Source: Sphingobacterium alimentarium (lineage in GTDB: Bacteria; Bacteroidota; Bacteroidia; Sphingobacteriales; Sphingobacteriaceae). From it: 64,000 bases of DNA. A model generated the notes under the pieces. The model saw only the letters and a list, made by a program, of their open reading frames with translations, did not search any database and was not told the DNA's origin. Below are positions 8,811-17,420 of this stretch, piece by piece. The stretch spans positions 1-64,000 of the forward strand of contig NZ_SMBZ01000011.1 of NCBI RefSeq assembly GCF_004342685.1. The letters run 5' to 3'. Within the stretch, counting starts at the first letter, position 1. Every line of letters starts with the position of its first letter. The position numbers and the translations under genes are program-made.

Positions 8811-9084
8811 TAACTCTTTCTCTGGTTATTTTCTCTGGATCTGATATTTTACGACTTGATAATTTTTCACCAGTCAATAACCAATTTAGGTCCATATTGT
8901 ATTTTTTAAGCATGTATATCATAAGTTCATGCCCAGGAAGTCTGTTCCCGTTTTCGATCCTTGATACATTTTGCTTTTGCATGATATCTATATCAGTTTG
9001 TTTGATATTATGGGTCAAACGGAATTCTTTAAAGCGACGTCCAACCTGTACCTCTAATGAATTAGGATCCTTTTCTTCTTTCAT
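8803..9084 (-). CDS. XRE-family helix-turn-helix regulator
   Basis: 93 residues with a Cro/CI-type HTH: VGRRFKEFRLTHNIKQTDIDIMQKQNVSRIENGNRLPG, and a C-terminal NLDWLLTGE-like end (MDLNWLLTGEK) common in phage XRE proteins. Last gene of the lysogeny-control operon with the S24 repressor; it overlaps the preceding gene by 4 bp. Probably modulates int or repressor expression; target unknown. Confidence 0.8.
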   Translation of the reverse strand: MKEEKDPNSLEVQVGRRFKEFRLTHNIKQTDIDIMQKQNVSRIENGNRLPGHELMIYMLKKYNMDLNWLLTGEKLSSRKISDPEKITRERVTK

Positions 9085-9515
9085 ATTAGTTTAAGTTTTG
9101 ATGTGTGTGTTATATAAAAGGGGCAATTGCCCAGCCATAAATAAGGTGAAATTCTAAATGTCTGAAATTCCATGTTTTGATAGTACCTACGAAATATTAA
9201 ATTTTTCGTAAGTACAGAATCAATTAGAGTATAATAAAGAAACTCAGTATAATCTAAGACTCTTTCTTTTTCAGTATCTTGGTAATTAAGGTTGACTGAC
9301 ATAATAAATTCTTTTGTTATCCTTTGAAAGGATTCTCTTTTGTGAAGAGTTCCGTTTATTTCGAATAAGTCTAATCGTGAATTTTTTGGTTTTGGTTTTA
9401 TAAATATTCCGCCGGTGATTTCAATGCCTTTTGATTTAAATTCCGATTTTATTCGATTTTTAACCAAAGTCAATATCCTAATTTCAGCATCAGTATAAAC
9501 CCAACCAGGTGCCAT
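9081..9515 (-). CDS. Hypothetical protein in the repressor operon
   Basis: 144 residues, soluble, no family recognised. Starts one base after the repressor stop and overlaps the XRE gene by 4 bp, so it is translationally coupled to both and is probably made in the lysogen. Its N-terminus (WVYTDAEIRILTLVKNRIKSEFKSKGIEITG) is predicted helical. Position suggests a lysogeny-related or exclusion role, which is inference only. Confidence 0.6.
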   Translation of the reverse strand: MAPGWVYTDAEIRILTLVKNRIKSEFKSKGIEITGGIFIKPKPKNSRLDLFEINGTLHKRESFQRITKEFIMSVNLNYQDTEKERVLDYTEFLYYTLIDSVLTKNLIFRRYYQNMEFQTFRISPYLWLGNCPFYITHTSKLKLI

Positions 9516-9516
9516 T

Positions 9517-10278
9517 TTATTTTAATTCTCTTTTTACCACATTAAAAATCTGGACACAGTCATCTAATTTTATTTCAAAATCGGGATATCTGTCTTTATC
9601 CGGATTTAGTGATCTTAAAGTTAAGGTACCTGTTTCTAAGTTTTGTTTTGCAATTTGCTTCGCGACAATACCTTCAGTTTTATGTACAATAATCCAATTT
9701 GGCCATTCATGAGTATGAAATTTACTTGTCCAAAGTTCACGCTTTACTTCACGACAGGTTACAATGGTGCCATGAGGTAGAGCATCTTTTATGCTTCCAT
9801 TGTCCATACTATCTCCAGAAATCTCAAATGCTTTATAGTTTCCTTTTACAAATTTATCTACGGTAATATAATGTTTCGGCAATTCTTCTAAATATTGTTG
9901 GTCCATGTATCCAGATAAGTATCCAGCTTGAGCGTATACGGGTACAAGTTCAACTCCCATTCTGTATCGACCAGGAGATATTTCAACAAATTTATTTAAG
10001 CCCTCCTCATCATAAATAGTGGCATCACCTAAATCTCTAGCGTTTTGGTGAATAGGTCTAATAACAGTCTGTCTATTAATTCCAAAAACATCTTCTTCTG
10101 AGGTCTGAAATTTTGACAATATATTGCTTACGGTTTCTCTTTCTAGAGAGGTTGACTTAAAGTATTGATAAACGGTTTGGCGAGAAACTCCTAATATTTC
10201 AGCTGCTTTTGATGCCCCAATGTTTTTAGACTTCAAAAATTCTTTAAATTTTTCTCCTTGATAATCAATCATTTGCAA
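9517..10278 (-). CDS. CI-like repressor with S24 (LexA-type) protease domain
   Basis: 253 residues. N-terminal HTH (ASKAAEILGVSRQTVYQYFK, residues about 23-42) and C-terminal S24 domain: AQAGYLSGY is a plausible Ala-Gly self-cleavage site, FEISGDSMDNGS holds the nucleophilic Ser, and GIVAKQIAKQ the general-base Lys. It should hold the lytic promoters off and be inactivated by RecA during DNA damage. A second ATG two codons in (MIDYQGEKF) is an equally possible start. Divergent from the early gene at 10403, with operators between. Confidence 0.88.
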   Translation of the reverse strand: MQMIDYQGEKFKEFLKSKNIGASKAAEILGVSRQTVYQYFKSTSLERETVSNILSKFQTSEEDVFGINRQTVIRPIHQNARDLGDATIYDEEGLNKFVEISPGRYRMGVELVPVYAQAGYLSGYMDQQYLEELPKHYITVDKFVKGNYKAFEISGDSMDNGSIKDALPHGTIVTCREVKRELWTSKFHTHEWPNWIIVHKTEGIVAKQIAKQNLETGTLTLRSLNPDKDRYPDFEIKLDDCVQIFNVVKRELK

Positions 10279-10293
10279 AATAATTTCACAAAG

Positions 10294-10338
10294 TAAGTAA
10301 AATACTTATTGACACTGTAAGTATTATGTTTACATTTG
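10294..10338 (+). promoter_or_regulatory. Early rightward promoter with repressor operators
   Basis: A perfect palindrome TAAGTA-aaa-TACTTA (10294-10308) abuts TTG at 10309-10311, followed by a 19-bp spacer and TACATTTG at 10331-10338. A second, imperfect copy (TAAGTA-tta-TGTTTA, 10318-10332) overlaps the -7 box, 24 bp downstream of the first. Two operators covering a promoter between divergent repressor and early genes is the classical immunity-region design. Repressor binding is inferred. Confidence 0.7.
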
Positions 10339-10402
10339 TACCATACGAACAAAACAAAGGTAATATAATTACTTAATGCAATCAATCACAAAATAGTACC
10401 AT

Positions 10403-11011
10403 ATGAATAAACAAAAAATATACGCTGGGATGATTGACAAAGGAGCTGAGATTTGGGAGGATTTTGACACAAAAATTCTTTGGTGCTCCCATAATAAGAG
10501 ACAATATAAGTGGCCATTCTTTCCAAAGAAAGTGATTGACCTAGTCAAGCAGGATATGTTGAATAATCCTGATAAGATAATCTATCTAAATCAATGGCCA
10601 AATCTAAGAAGAGAAGATCGAATTTACAGATACATGCTTTGCAATTTCGGCGGTCTGGATGACAAGCCTGATTTTGATAAGCATGGCAATGTGAGCCGGT
10701 CAGAATACTACGATTGTGGATTAAGAGGTAAATGTCAATTCGAGGGAAAACTATGTTGCTCAATTAAAGTGTCTAATGGATACCTGAGTAAATCTGAAAT
10801 TGAAGTTCTAAAGCTTATAAGATTACCCGACAAGCTAATAGCGGACACGCTTCATCGGTCCCCAGAAACTATATCTACGCATTTGCAAAATATTCGGGAG
10901 AAGACTGGGGAGTCTGATAAAGTCAATCTTGCGCTCTTCGCGTTAAGCATCGGGATAACATTAAATAAACCAACTAAAACTTATAAAAATGGAAATCATA
11001 AAAATAGATAA
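10403..11011 (+). CDS. LuxR-type helix-turn-helix regulator, first early gene
   Basis: 202 residues. C-terminal LuxR/GerE HTH: LSKSEIEVLKLIRLPDKLIADTLHRSPETISTHLQNIREKTG. The N-terminal part is not a receiver domain and holds a Cys cluster (CGLRGKCQFEGKLCC) that could bind metal. As the first product of the repressed rightward promoter it is the best candidate for an activator of later phage operons, perhaps through the 18-bp palindromes described elsewhere; that link is inference. Confidence 0.72.
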   Translation: MNKQKIYAGMIDKGAEIWEDFDTKILWCSHNKRQYKWPFFPKKVIDLVKQDMLNNPDKIIYLNQWPNLRREDRIYRYMLCNFGGLDDKPDFDKHGNVSRSEYYDCGLRGKCQFEGKLCCSIKVSNGYLSKSEIEVLKLIRLPDKLIADTLHRSPETISTHLQNIREKTGESDKVNLALFALSIGITLNKPTKTYKNGNHKNR

Positions 11012-11258
11012 ACAACCCTCAGTAACAGATTATATCGCTCAGATGGACCCAAATGGTGAATCTGTGAAAAGATTTCATTTACAACATATAAAGGCTGTAC
11101 GCGAAGCAGCTGGACGTAAAATGAAATTTGAAAAACCCAATTATAAATATGAAACCACCGTTAACGCAATCGATGATGGTGGATACATTGAAGTTGTAGT
11201 ATCCGAAAAGAAAAGGAGCGCAAATAAAAGTAGGAGGAATAATGAGATCAGTATTTGA
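10989..11258 (+). CDS. Hypothetical early protein
   Basis: 89 residues, small and basic, no family recognised; overlaps the LuxR-type gene by 23 bp and the next gene by 17 bp, so it is embedded in the early operon. Confidence 0.55.
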   Translation: MEIIKIDKQPSVTDYIAQMDPNGESVKRFHLQHIKAVREAAGRKMKFEKPNYKYETTVNAIDDGGYIEVVVSEKKRSANKSRRNNEISI

Positions 11259-11553
11259 TTATGAATTGCGCAACATGCTTACATCAGCAGCTGAGCTGGG
11301 TGCAACAAAAGCATTATCTGAAACAGGAGCGATTAAACCCTATATCAATAAATCCGAAGCTTACAGGACATATGGTCGCGCTAAAGTAGACAACTGGATA
11401 AAAGATGGCCTGATAACCCCTCGAGGAGAAATAGGCAAGTCTTGGCAAATCGATAGAGTGGAAATCCAAGCCTTAGCTGCATCAAGAACTGTCGCTGAAT
11501 ATATAAATAGCCAATACTTCAAAGATAAAGGTGTAAAGATAAATGCAAAATAG
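11242..11553 (+). CDS. Small DNA-binding-like protein
   Basis: 103 residues. The region KSEAYRTYGRAKVDNWIKDGLITPRGEIGKSWQIDRVEIQALA resembles a winged-HTH of the excisionase/MerR kind (helix pair, then a wing with a basic Arg/Lys). Could be the excisionase or an early regulator; direct evidence is only the helix pattern. Confidence 0.5.
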   Translation: MRSVFDYELRNMLTSAAELGATKALSETGAIKPYINKSEAYRTYGRAKVDNWIKDGLITPRGEIGKSWQIDRVEIQALAASRTVAEYINSQYFKDKGVKINAK

Positions 11554-11559
11554 AAAGAT

Positions 11560-11781
11560 ATGCTGACACATGAGAAATTGAAAAGTCTTGGATTTAAAAA
11601 GTTTGAATGGCAGGACGACGACGGTGATCAGGTAGTTGATTACAAATTAAAGAAAGGTAATGTGGTGATTGAAATAACGAATCTTCAAACAGTTGAAATT
11701 ACTACTCAGGGAAACTACATCAACCTTCCAAAAATCAATGATGACAAAAAACTGGAGCAATTAATAAATCTATTATCATAA
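11560..11781 (+). CDS. Hypothetical protein
   Basis: 73 residues, acidic, with alternating beta-strand pattern (VVIEITNLQTVEITTQGNYINLP). No family recognised. Lies between the HTH-like gene and the ATPase gene on the same strand with short gaps. Confidence 0.55.
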   Translation: MLTHEKLKSLGFKKFEWQDDDGDQVVDYKLKKGNVVIEITNLQTVEITTQGNYINLPKINDDKKLEQLINLLS

Positions 11782-11791
11782 TTAAAAGAAT

Positions 11792-13783
11792 ATGAATATC
11801 CTAATCAAAACACTTACAATGGTCAACTTTAAAGGAGTAAAGAACTTCTCAGTTGATTTTAAATTTATCACCAATATCTATGGTGCCAATGCGTCTGGAA
11901 AAACTACAATTTTTGATGCCTTTACCTGGTTACTCTTTGGAAAGGATTCCTCCGATCGTAAGGATTTTAATGTAAAACCCTTGGATAACAAAGGTGAAAC
12001 TAAAAACCGTACGGAAAATGAAGTGTCAGCAATTATTGAAGTCGATGGACAAGATATTTCTATCCGCCATATACAAAAAGAAAAATGGACGAAGAAAAGA
12101 GGTGAAGAAGTCGCAGAATTCACTGGTAATGAGCATCTATATTTTTGGAATGAAGTTCCGGTAAATGCGGGTGAGTTTCAAGCCAAAGTAAATGATTTAT
12201 TGCCAGAAAATGTGTTCAAGCTAATCACGAATCCGCTATACTTTAATTCTCAAAAATGGCAAGATCAAAGAGCTGTATTATCCGAATTGGCCGGCGAAAT
12301 TACAGATGATTTTTTAGTAGGTAAATATCCAGAATTACAACAGTTATTAAAATCTCTGGACGGCAAGAGCCTAAAGGAATTTAAAGCAATGGTGGCTCTT
12401 AATAAAAAGAATCTTAAGGATGCTTTATCCTCTATTCCATCACGAATCGACGAAGCGGAAAGAAGTAAACCTGAACCAATTGATGAAGACTCTATTAATA
12501 ATCGTATAGCTGAACTTCAAACGCAATACGACGCTTTGGAGCAGGCTATTGTTGATAAGAATGCAGCAAATGAAAGTGAGAATAAAAGAATTCAAAAGGT
12601 TCAGCAAGATATCCATGCATTAAAGCTAGAAATTCAGAATATCGAAGCAGATCATCGCAGTGCGTATAATTCTGAAATAAACCAAGCTAATTCCGGAGTG
12701 AATGAAGATAAAGCAAAGCTCGCTAACCTTGAATCACAATTAAGAATCCAGGAAAGCCAACTAAAACAACTAGAATCTTCACATGCGGACCAGCTTGCAA
12801 GAATTGAACGCGATAAGCAAGATATAAATGATAGGCTTGCGAGTCTTAGAATACTATTTGCTTCTGTAAATGGGCGCACTTTAAATCCTGAAGATAAGAT
12901 TTGTAAAGAATGTGGTAGAGAACATGAAGAGGATAACATCAATGGATTACAAGCTAAGTTTGATTTTATAAAACGTAAAGAATTAGAATCTATTAATGAG
13001 CAGGGGAAAGGCTTGAAAAGTGATCTAAACAAACGTGAAGATGATATTAAGCATGCTGTAGACCAATTTGAGTTAACTAAATCAGCCCTTCTTACATCAA
13101 TAAGTAATCTTAAAATTTCCATAGGAGAGGTTACTCGCCGTATTGAAAATTCAGCGAACAACAAAGTGGAGGTAGTTTCATTTGAAGATCGTGTTCAATT
13201 GGATGATCGAATTAAGCATAACAATTCTAAAATTTCTGAATTGGAAACGCAGCTTGAATCTATACCTGTAGATTATGGTGATTTAAGAATTCGGAAAGCG
13301 ACTATCAATGCGGAGCTTGATTCTGAGAAAAGAAAGCTAAATAATAGTGATCAAATAGCAAAAATTGATTTACGTATCCTGGAACTTAAAGACCAAGAGA
13401 AATCAATGTCGCGGGAACTGGCTTCCCTAGAAAAACAAGAATTCATTGCTGAGAAATACGAAAGGGCAAAATCTGAAGAATTAGAAAATCGCGTGAACAG
13501 TATGTTCAAGTTTGCAAAATTCAAATTATTCAAACCATTAATTAATGGAGGTGAGGAGCCAACATGTCAAACTACTTACAATGGTGTACCATTTTCGGAT
13601 CTAAATACTGCAGGTAAAATTCTAGTCGGAATAGATATCATCAATACACTATCTGCTCATTATGGAGTAGTCGCGCCGGTATTCCTGGATAACCGTGAAT
13701 CTGTATCTGCAATTCCTGATACAGCAGCACAAACCATAAATCTTATTGTTTCACCTCAAGATGAGAAATTAAGAGTGGCGTAA
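11792..13783 (+). CDS. Rad50/SbcC-like AAA ATPase
   Basis: 663 residues. Walker A GANASGKTT near the N-terminus, long central coiled coil (about 180-560), a zinc-hook-like CKECGREHEEDN in its middle, and Walker B-like VVAPVFLDNRES at the C-terminus. This is the ABC-ATPase plan of Rad50/SbcC/RecF-type DNA repair proteins. Beside RecT and an MBL-fold protein, it probably processes DNA ends for phage recombination. The stop codon overlaps the start of the next small gene (TAATG). Confidence 0.85.
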   Translation: MNILIKTLTMVNFKGVKNFSVDFKFITNIYGANASGKTTIFDAFTWLLFGKDSSDRKDFNVKPLDNKGETKNRTENEVSAIIEVDGQDISIRHIQKEKWTKKRGEEVAEFTGNEHLYFWNEVPVNAGEFQAKVNDLLPENVFKLITNPLYFNSQKWQDQRAVLSELAGEITDDFLVGKYPELQQLLKSLDGKSLKEFKAMVALNKKNLKDALSSIPSRIDEAERSKPEPIDEDSINNRIAELQTQYDALEQAIVDKNAANESENKRIQKVQQDIHALKLEIQNIEADHRSAYNSEINQANSGVNEDKAKLANLESQLRIQESQLKQLESSHADQLARIERDKQDINDRLASLRILFASVNGRTLNPEDKICKECGREHEEDNINGLQAKFDFIKRKELESINEQGKGLKSDLNKREDDIKHAVDQFELTKSALLTSISNLKISIGEVTRRIENSANNKVEVVSFEDRVQLDDRIKHNNSKISELETQLESIPVDYGDLRIRKATINAELDSEKRKLNNSDQIAKIDLRILELKDQEKSMSRELASLEKQEFIAEKYERAKSEELENRVNSMFKFAKFKLFKPLINGGEEPTCQTTYNGVPFSDLNTAGKILVGIDIINTLSAHYGVVAPVFLDNRESVSAIPDTAAQTINLIVSPQDEKLRVA

Positions 13784-13947
13784 TGGCAAAAAAAGTAGTC
13801 GCGCCTACATCCATACCTAAAGTGTCATGCTCGGGATGTAAATATAAAATCCCGGGCGAACACATAGCCTTAATGTACTGCGATAAAATCAAAATGCCAA
13901 TGCCATCAAACCAACTAAATCATTGTATTTATAAATCAATAAAATAA
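13783..13947 (+). CDS. Small Cys-rich protein, probable zinc-binding
   Basis: 54 residues starting at the ATG that shares one base with the ATPase stop. Contains CSGCKYKI, then a Cys in MYCDK and another in NHCIY, a spacing that fits a small zinc ribbon. The tight coupling to the ATPase and RecT genes supports it being real. Function unknown. Confidence 0.65.
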   Translation: MAKKVVAPTSIPKVSCSGCKYKIPGEHIALMYCDKIKMPMPSNQLNHCIYKSIK

Positions 13948-13953
13948 TATATC

Positions 13954-14997
13954 ATGTCAAATCAAAATTTAGCAACAACTTCTAACAATCAAGTTGCCCC
14001 TCAACAAGAATCACAATCAGAGCGTTTTACCCATGCAGTAATGCGTGAATTTACAACTAATGCAGGCTCATTGGAAGTAACAAACTTCCAAAAGAAACTT
14101 ATCCAAAATTACTTTATCAAGTTGGATATGACTTTAAAGGATAATGAAATTAAAAGGTTATCAAAAAGAGATTCAGACCCATTAGAATTTGCATGGAAAA
14201 ACGTTAATATGTCTCAATTAGCATTGGATGTAGTAGCTTATTCAAGTATAGGATTGGACCCGCTTCAGGATAACCACATCAATTTAATTCCGTACAAAAA
14301 TAATAAGACAAGTAAATTCGATATTGGGTTTATTATTGGTTATGAAGGGATGAAAATTAAAGCTATAAAATATGGTTTTGAAGTTCCTGATGATGTGATT
14401 GTTGAGGTCGTTTACTCAAATGACAAATTCAAGTCTTATAAAAAGAATAAAGACAACAAAATTGAATCCTATGATTTTGAGATAGTAAATGACTTTGACC
14501 GCGGTGAGATTATAGGCGGGTTCTATTACCATGTATTCCACAGCAATCCTGAAAAGAATCGTCTAAAAGTTATGACGATGAAGGATATCGAAAAACGTAA
14601 ACCTAAATACGCGTCTGCTGAGTTTTGGGGTGGGGAAAAGAAAAAGTACAATTCAAATGAAACCGAGCATATTGAAGGTTGGTTTGAGGAAATGGTGGAG
14701 AAAACAATTAAACGTGCTGCATATAATTCAATTACTATTGACAGCGAGAAAATTGATGAGCACCTTGTTAAAATGATGCAACAGGAGGCGATAACTCTTA
14801 CTGGAAGTGATCAAACTCTTCTTCAAGTTAAATCTGATATCTCAAATAATGCTAATAAGCTTGAGATAGGTTTTGAAGATGCTAATGTTGTAGAAGAAAA
14901 ACCTAGGTATATAGAGCCGGAGAAACAAGCCCCTGCTGCAAGTGTAATGCAGCCCAACGAAAACCCTGTCGATGATACGCCAACTTTAGGATTCTAA
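13954..14997 (+). CDS. recT: RecT-family single-strand annealing recombinase
   Basis: 347 residues. Contains the family core: LALDVVAYSSIGLDPLQDNHINLIPYKN, then IGFIIGYEGMKIKAIKYG and WFEEMVEKTIKRAAYN. The tail after about residue 290 is low in complexity and may bind a partner. RecT anneals complementary strands during recombination. Upstream ATPase and downstream MBL protein probably form its nuclease/processing partners. Confidence 0.88.
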   Translation: MSNQNLATTSNNQVAPQQESQSERFTHAVMREFTTNAGSLEVTNFQKKLIQNYFIKLDMTLKDNEIKRLSKRDSDPLEFAWKNVNMSQLALDVVAYSSIGLDPLQDNHINLIPYKNNKTSKFDIGFIIGYEGMKIKAIKYGFEVPDDVIVEVVYSNDKFKSYKKNKDNKIESYDFEIVNDFDRGEIIGGFYYHVFHSNPEKNRLKVMTMKDIEKRKPKYASAEFWGGEKKKYNSNETEHIEGWFEEMVEKTIKRAAYNSITIDSEKIDEHLVKMMQQEAITLTGSDQTLLQVKSDISNNANKLEIGFEDANVVEEKPRYIEPEKQAPAASVMQPNENPVDDTPTLGF

Positions 14998-14998
14998 A

Positions 14999-15733
14999 AT
15001 GAGGCTGAACATCATAAATAGCAATAGTGATGGAAACTGCTACCTTTTCACCGACAATAATGGGGAAACTCTTATTGTCGAGTGCGGGGTAAGGTTTGAA
15101 AAGGTCAAACAAGCATTGAATTTTGATTTAAGCAATGTTGTTGGCTGTTTGGTTACCCATGAGCATGGTGATCATTGCAAAGGCGTCAAGGACTTGGTTA
15201 AATCGGGGATTGATGTCTATGCATCTGCCGGAACTATAAAAGGTTTTAAATTTCAGAGCCATAGACTTAATCCTATTGTTAAAAACAAGAAATTTTCAAT
15301 AGGTCCATTTGATATCATAGGATTTGATGTGCATCATGATGTTATTGAGCCATTAGGCTTTTTAATTCGACACAATGAAATGGGAACTACGTTATTTTTA
15401 ACGGATACAATCTATTGTGATTATAGGTTTCCTGGTCTAACCAATGTTTTAATTGAAGCCAATTATAGCCAAGATATAATTGATCGGCAATTGGCAGAAA
15501 ATCAATTTCTACGCAATAGAGTTTTAAAATCACACATGAGCGTGGAAACAGCTATCAAAACACTTAAAGCCAATGATCTATCAATGGTTAATAATATAGT
15601 GCTTATACACTTGTCTGATAGAAACTCAGATGCAAAAATCTTCAAAAAGAGAATTGAAGATGCAACATTAAAAACAGTCACGATTGCAACATCAGGGCTG
15701 GTATTAGAAAATTTTAATATTTATCCTTTTTAG
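14999..15733 (+). CDS. MBL-fold metallo-hydrolase, possible recombination nuclease
   Basis: 244 residues with the metal-binding THEHGDHCKGV motif near residue 50 and a later LIHLSDRNSD His/Asp site, the YycJ/beta-CASP-like small MBL type. Starts one base after recT. In many phages such proteins sit where a recombination exonuclease would be; nuclease activity is inferred from place and fold, not shown. Confidence 0.8.
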   Translation: MRLNIINSNSDGNCYLFTDNNGETLIVECGVRFEKVKQALNFDLSNVVGCLVTHEHGDHCKGVKDLVKSGIDVYASAGTIKGFKFQSHRLNPIVKNKKFSIGPFDIIGFDVHHDVIEPLGFLIRHNEMGTTLFLTDTIYCDYRFPGLTNVLIEANYSQDIIDRQLAENQFLRNRVLKSHMSVETAIKTLKANDLSMVNNIVLIHLSDRNSDAKIFKKRIEDATLKTVTIATSGLVLENFNIYPF

Positions 15734-15735
15734 TT

Positions 15736-15999
15736 ATGACCGACAACGAAAAAATAAATGACATGTTTCTTCGCATTCAGAACTTTGATTTTCCATCATG
15801 CGATAATCCACAATTTATTCAGCTTGTATCAGAAGTTAAAGAAGGCTTTGATATCATACTTAAGGGAGTACGTGCTGGAGCCTATAATATCAAAGCAAAT
15901 AGCAGGACTGAAGCTTTAGAAAAAGTGCAAGCAGAACCTTTACAAGTTAAACCAGGTGTATTTGATATTGCTCCCGATAAAATAGAATTAGGGTTTTAA
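15736..15999 (+). CDS. Hypothetical protein, last gene of recombination block
   Basis: 87 residues, acidic, no family recognised. It ends in KIELGF, similar to the TPTLGF end of RecT; similar acidic/hydrophobic tails often bind SSB, but that is speculation here. Confidence 0.5.
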   Translation: MTDNEKINDMFLRIQNFDFPSCDNPQFIQLVSEVKEGFDIILKGVRAGAYNIKANSRTEALEKVQAEPLQVKPGVFDIAPDKIELGF

Positions 16000-16012
16000 T
16001 TGTTAAATACAA

Positions 16013-16052
16013 GTAATCTATTTGGATAACTTGTATTTATATTGTACATTTG
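16013..16052 (+). promoter_or_regulatory. Palindrome-promoter, site 1
   Basis: Palindrome GTAATCTATTTGGATAAC (16013-16030) whose right half supplies TTTG at 16021-16024; after a 20-bp spacer comes TACATTTG (16045-16052), a perfect TAnnTTTG box. Drives the leader RNA and the genes from 16172. Confidence 0.75.
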
Positions 16053-16057
16053 ATGTA

Positions 16058-16160
16058 CCAATTGTATCGTCTCACATTAATACAATTAATAAGACATTTT
16101 AGCCCTTGTTAGGATGAACCAGAAGTGAGACGCTGGGGATTCCTGATGAGGGCTTTTTAA
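16058..16160 (+). ncRNA. Kissing-loop leader RNA 1
   Basis: First hairpin: AATTGTAT (16060-16067) / ATACAATT (16080-16087) with loop CGTCTCACATTA. Second hairpin is a rod of three paired segments: AGCCCT/AGGGCT (16101-16106/16149-16154), AGGA/TCCT, CCAG/CTGG, with apical loop AAGTGAGACG (16123-16132) and a U-run at 16154-16158. The 8 nt GTGAGACG of the second loop are the exact complement of CGTCTCAC in the first. The rod resembles a terminator placed between promoter and gene, so it could be an attenuator, an antitermination element or a separate small RNA. Confidence 0.7.
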
Positions 16161-16171
16161 TTTTAAGAGAT

Positions 16172-16510
16172 ATGATTGTTGAATTAAAAAAGGTGAAGAT
16201 TACTAAATCAATTTTAGGTCAGCTGACATCGCCACAGTTTAAAGATATATCCAATTACGAAGTGTTGGGGTGGGTATTTGATAAGTCAAAATATATTCTT
16301 CTCTATAATAAAGAAAATAAAACTCTTTCAAAAATGAGAGTGTTATTCGGTCTTCGCATTGATAGCCAAAAACCTAATCAGGTCCTTTATACCCAAAATG
16401 GATTAGCATCATTTAAAGTATTTCATTCAAATCAAGAAGCATTAAACTGGTGTGCATTAATTAATACTATTCAATCACAAGCCATCATACAAGGCCAATT
16501 ATTTATATAG
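16172..16510 (+). CDS. Hypothetical protein
   Basis: 112 residues, mixed alpha/beta, no family recognised. First gene after kissing-loop leader RNA 1; its start lies 13 bp beyond the U-run. Two bp separate it from the ASCH-like gene, with which it is probably cotranscribed. Confidence 0.55.
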   Translation: MIVELKKVKITKSILGQLTSPQFKDISNYEVLGWVFDKSKYILLYNKENKTLSKMRVLFGLRIDSQKPNQVLYTQNGLASFKVFHSNQEALNWCALINTIQSQAIIQGQLFI

Positions 16511-16512
16511 AT

Positions 16513-17181
16513 ATGAAAATTAAACCAATACTATTTAGTACTCCTATGGTAGATGCTATACTAAAGGGAAGAAAAACACAGACTAGACGGATAATTAAAA
16601 GCCGTCATGAAAGTGGTTTGTTTCGAATTGGGCAAACAAAGGATGGATTAATTACAGAAGTAACTTCATTAGATTGGGATGAAAGACCTAAAAATGATAA
16701 TTGCAATGACATTAAGCCCATTGCTAATGTAGATGATATTCTTTGGGTACGAGAGACATGGAGGTGGAGTGATGATCTAGAAGATTTTTGTTATAAAGCA
16801 AATTCAGAAAATCCTGACTTGAGTAAATGGAAACCTTCGATATTCATGCCTAAAGAGGCAGCAAGGATTTTCTTAAAAGTGACTAATGTACGAGCAGAGA
16901 GACTGCAGGATATTACACAAGATGATGCGATAGCTGAAGGTTTGAATCCTTTACTCATGAGTAGACTACAATTAGCTTCACAAGGACAATTGTATCAAAA
17001 TTACTTAGATAATAACAAGCTATTTAATGATGGTCTGCCTCCATATTGGTCATTCAATTCTTTGTGGTGTAAAATTAATGGTGCAGATTCATGGGATTCT
17101 AATCCCTGGGTATGGGTGTATGAATTTGAAAAGGTTGAAAGACCAGCTAATTTTTTAGGAGAAAGTAAGGAGGTAGAATGA
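16513..17181 (+). CDS. ASCH-domain-like phage protein
   Basis: 222 residues. Opening KPILFSTPMVDAILKGRKTQTRRIIK, then VDDILWVRETWRW and FLKVTNVRAERLQDITQDDAIAEGL are the features of the ASCH/PUA-like proteins common in phages (often listed as morphogenetic proteins). ASCH domains bind RNA or modified nucleosides. The real role in this phage is unknown. Confidence 0.75.
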   Translation: MKIKPILFSTPMVDAILKGRKTQTRRIIKSRHESGLFRIGQTKDGLITEVTSLDWDERPKNDNCNDIKPIANVDDILWVRETWRWSDDLEDFCYKANSENPDLSKWKPSIFMPKEAARIFLKVTNVRAERLQDITQDDAIAEGLNPLLMSRLQLASQGQLYQNYLDNNKLFNDGLPPYWSFNSLWCKINGADSWDSNPWVWVYEFEKVERPANFLGESKEVE

Positions 17182-17420
17182 GAAAGTGTATAAGATGTGG
17201 GGATTCACATGACAATAAAAAAATATGCAATTCCTGCCTTTCTAATTGGTCAGATATGAGAGGTGTAATTTGGGATACTATGATGATTGTTTACGGTTAT
17301 TTTAGCCCTTCAACTCACAAGGGATGGGTAAAAGAGACTAAAAGACTAGAAGCTATTTGGCGTAAAAACAAAGCAGAATTTGAAAAAGAGATTGAACTTA
17401 TTAAATCTGATCATGAATAA
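17178..17420 (+). CDS. Small zinc-ribbon-like protein
   Basis: 80 residues. CIRCGDSHDNKKICNSC at the N-terminus gives two CxxC pairs (zinc knuckle), followed by a Trp-rich helical part. Overlaps the ASCH-like gene by 4 bp (ATGA). Confidence 0.55.
   Translation: MRKCIRCGDSHDNKKICNSCLSNWSDMRGVIWDTMMIVYGYFSPSTHKGWVKETKRLEAIWRKNKAEFEKEIELIKSDHE

Noticed and set aside
15999-16171. Riboswitch of a known class before gene 16172
   Set aside because: The conserved cores I know are absent; structure is explained better by the loop-loop leader model.
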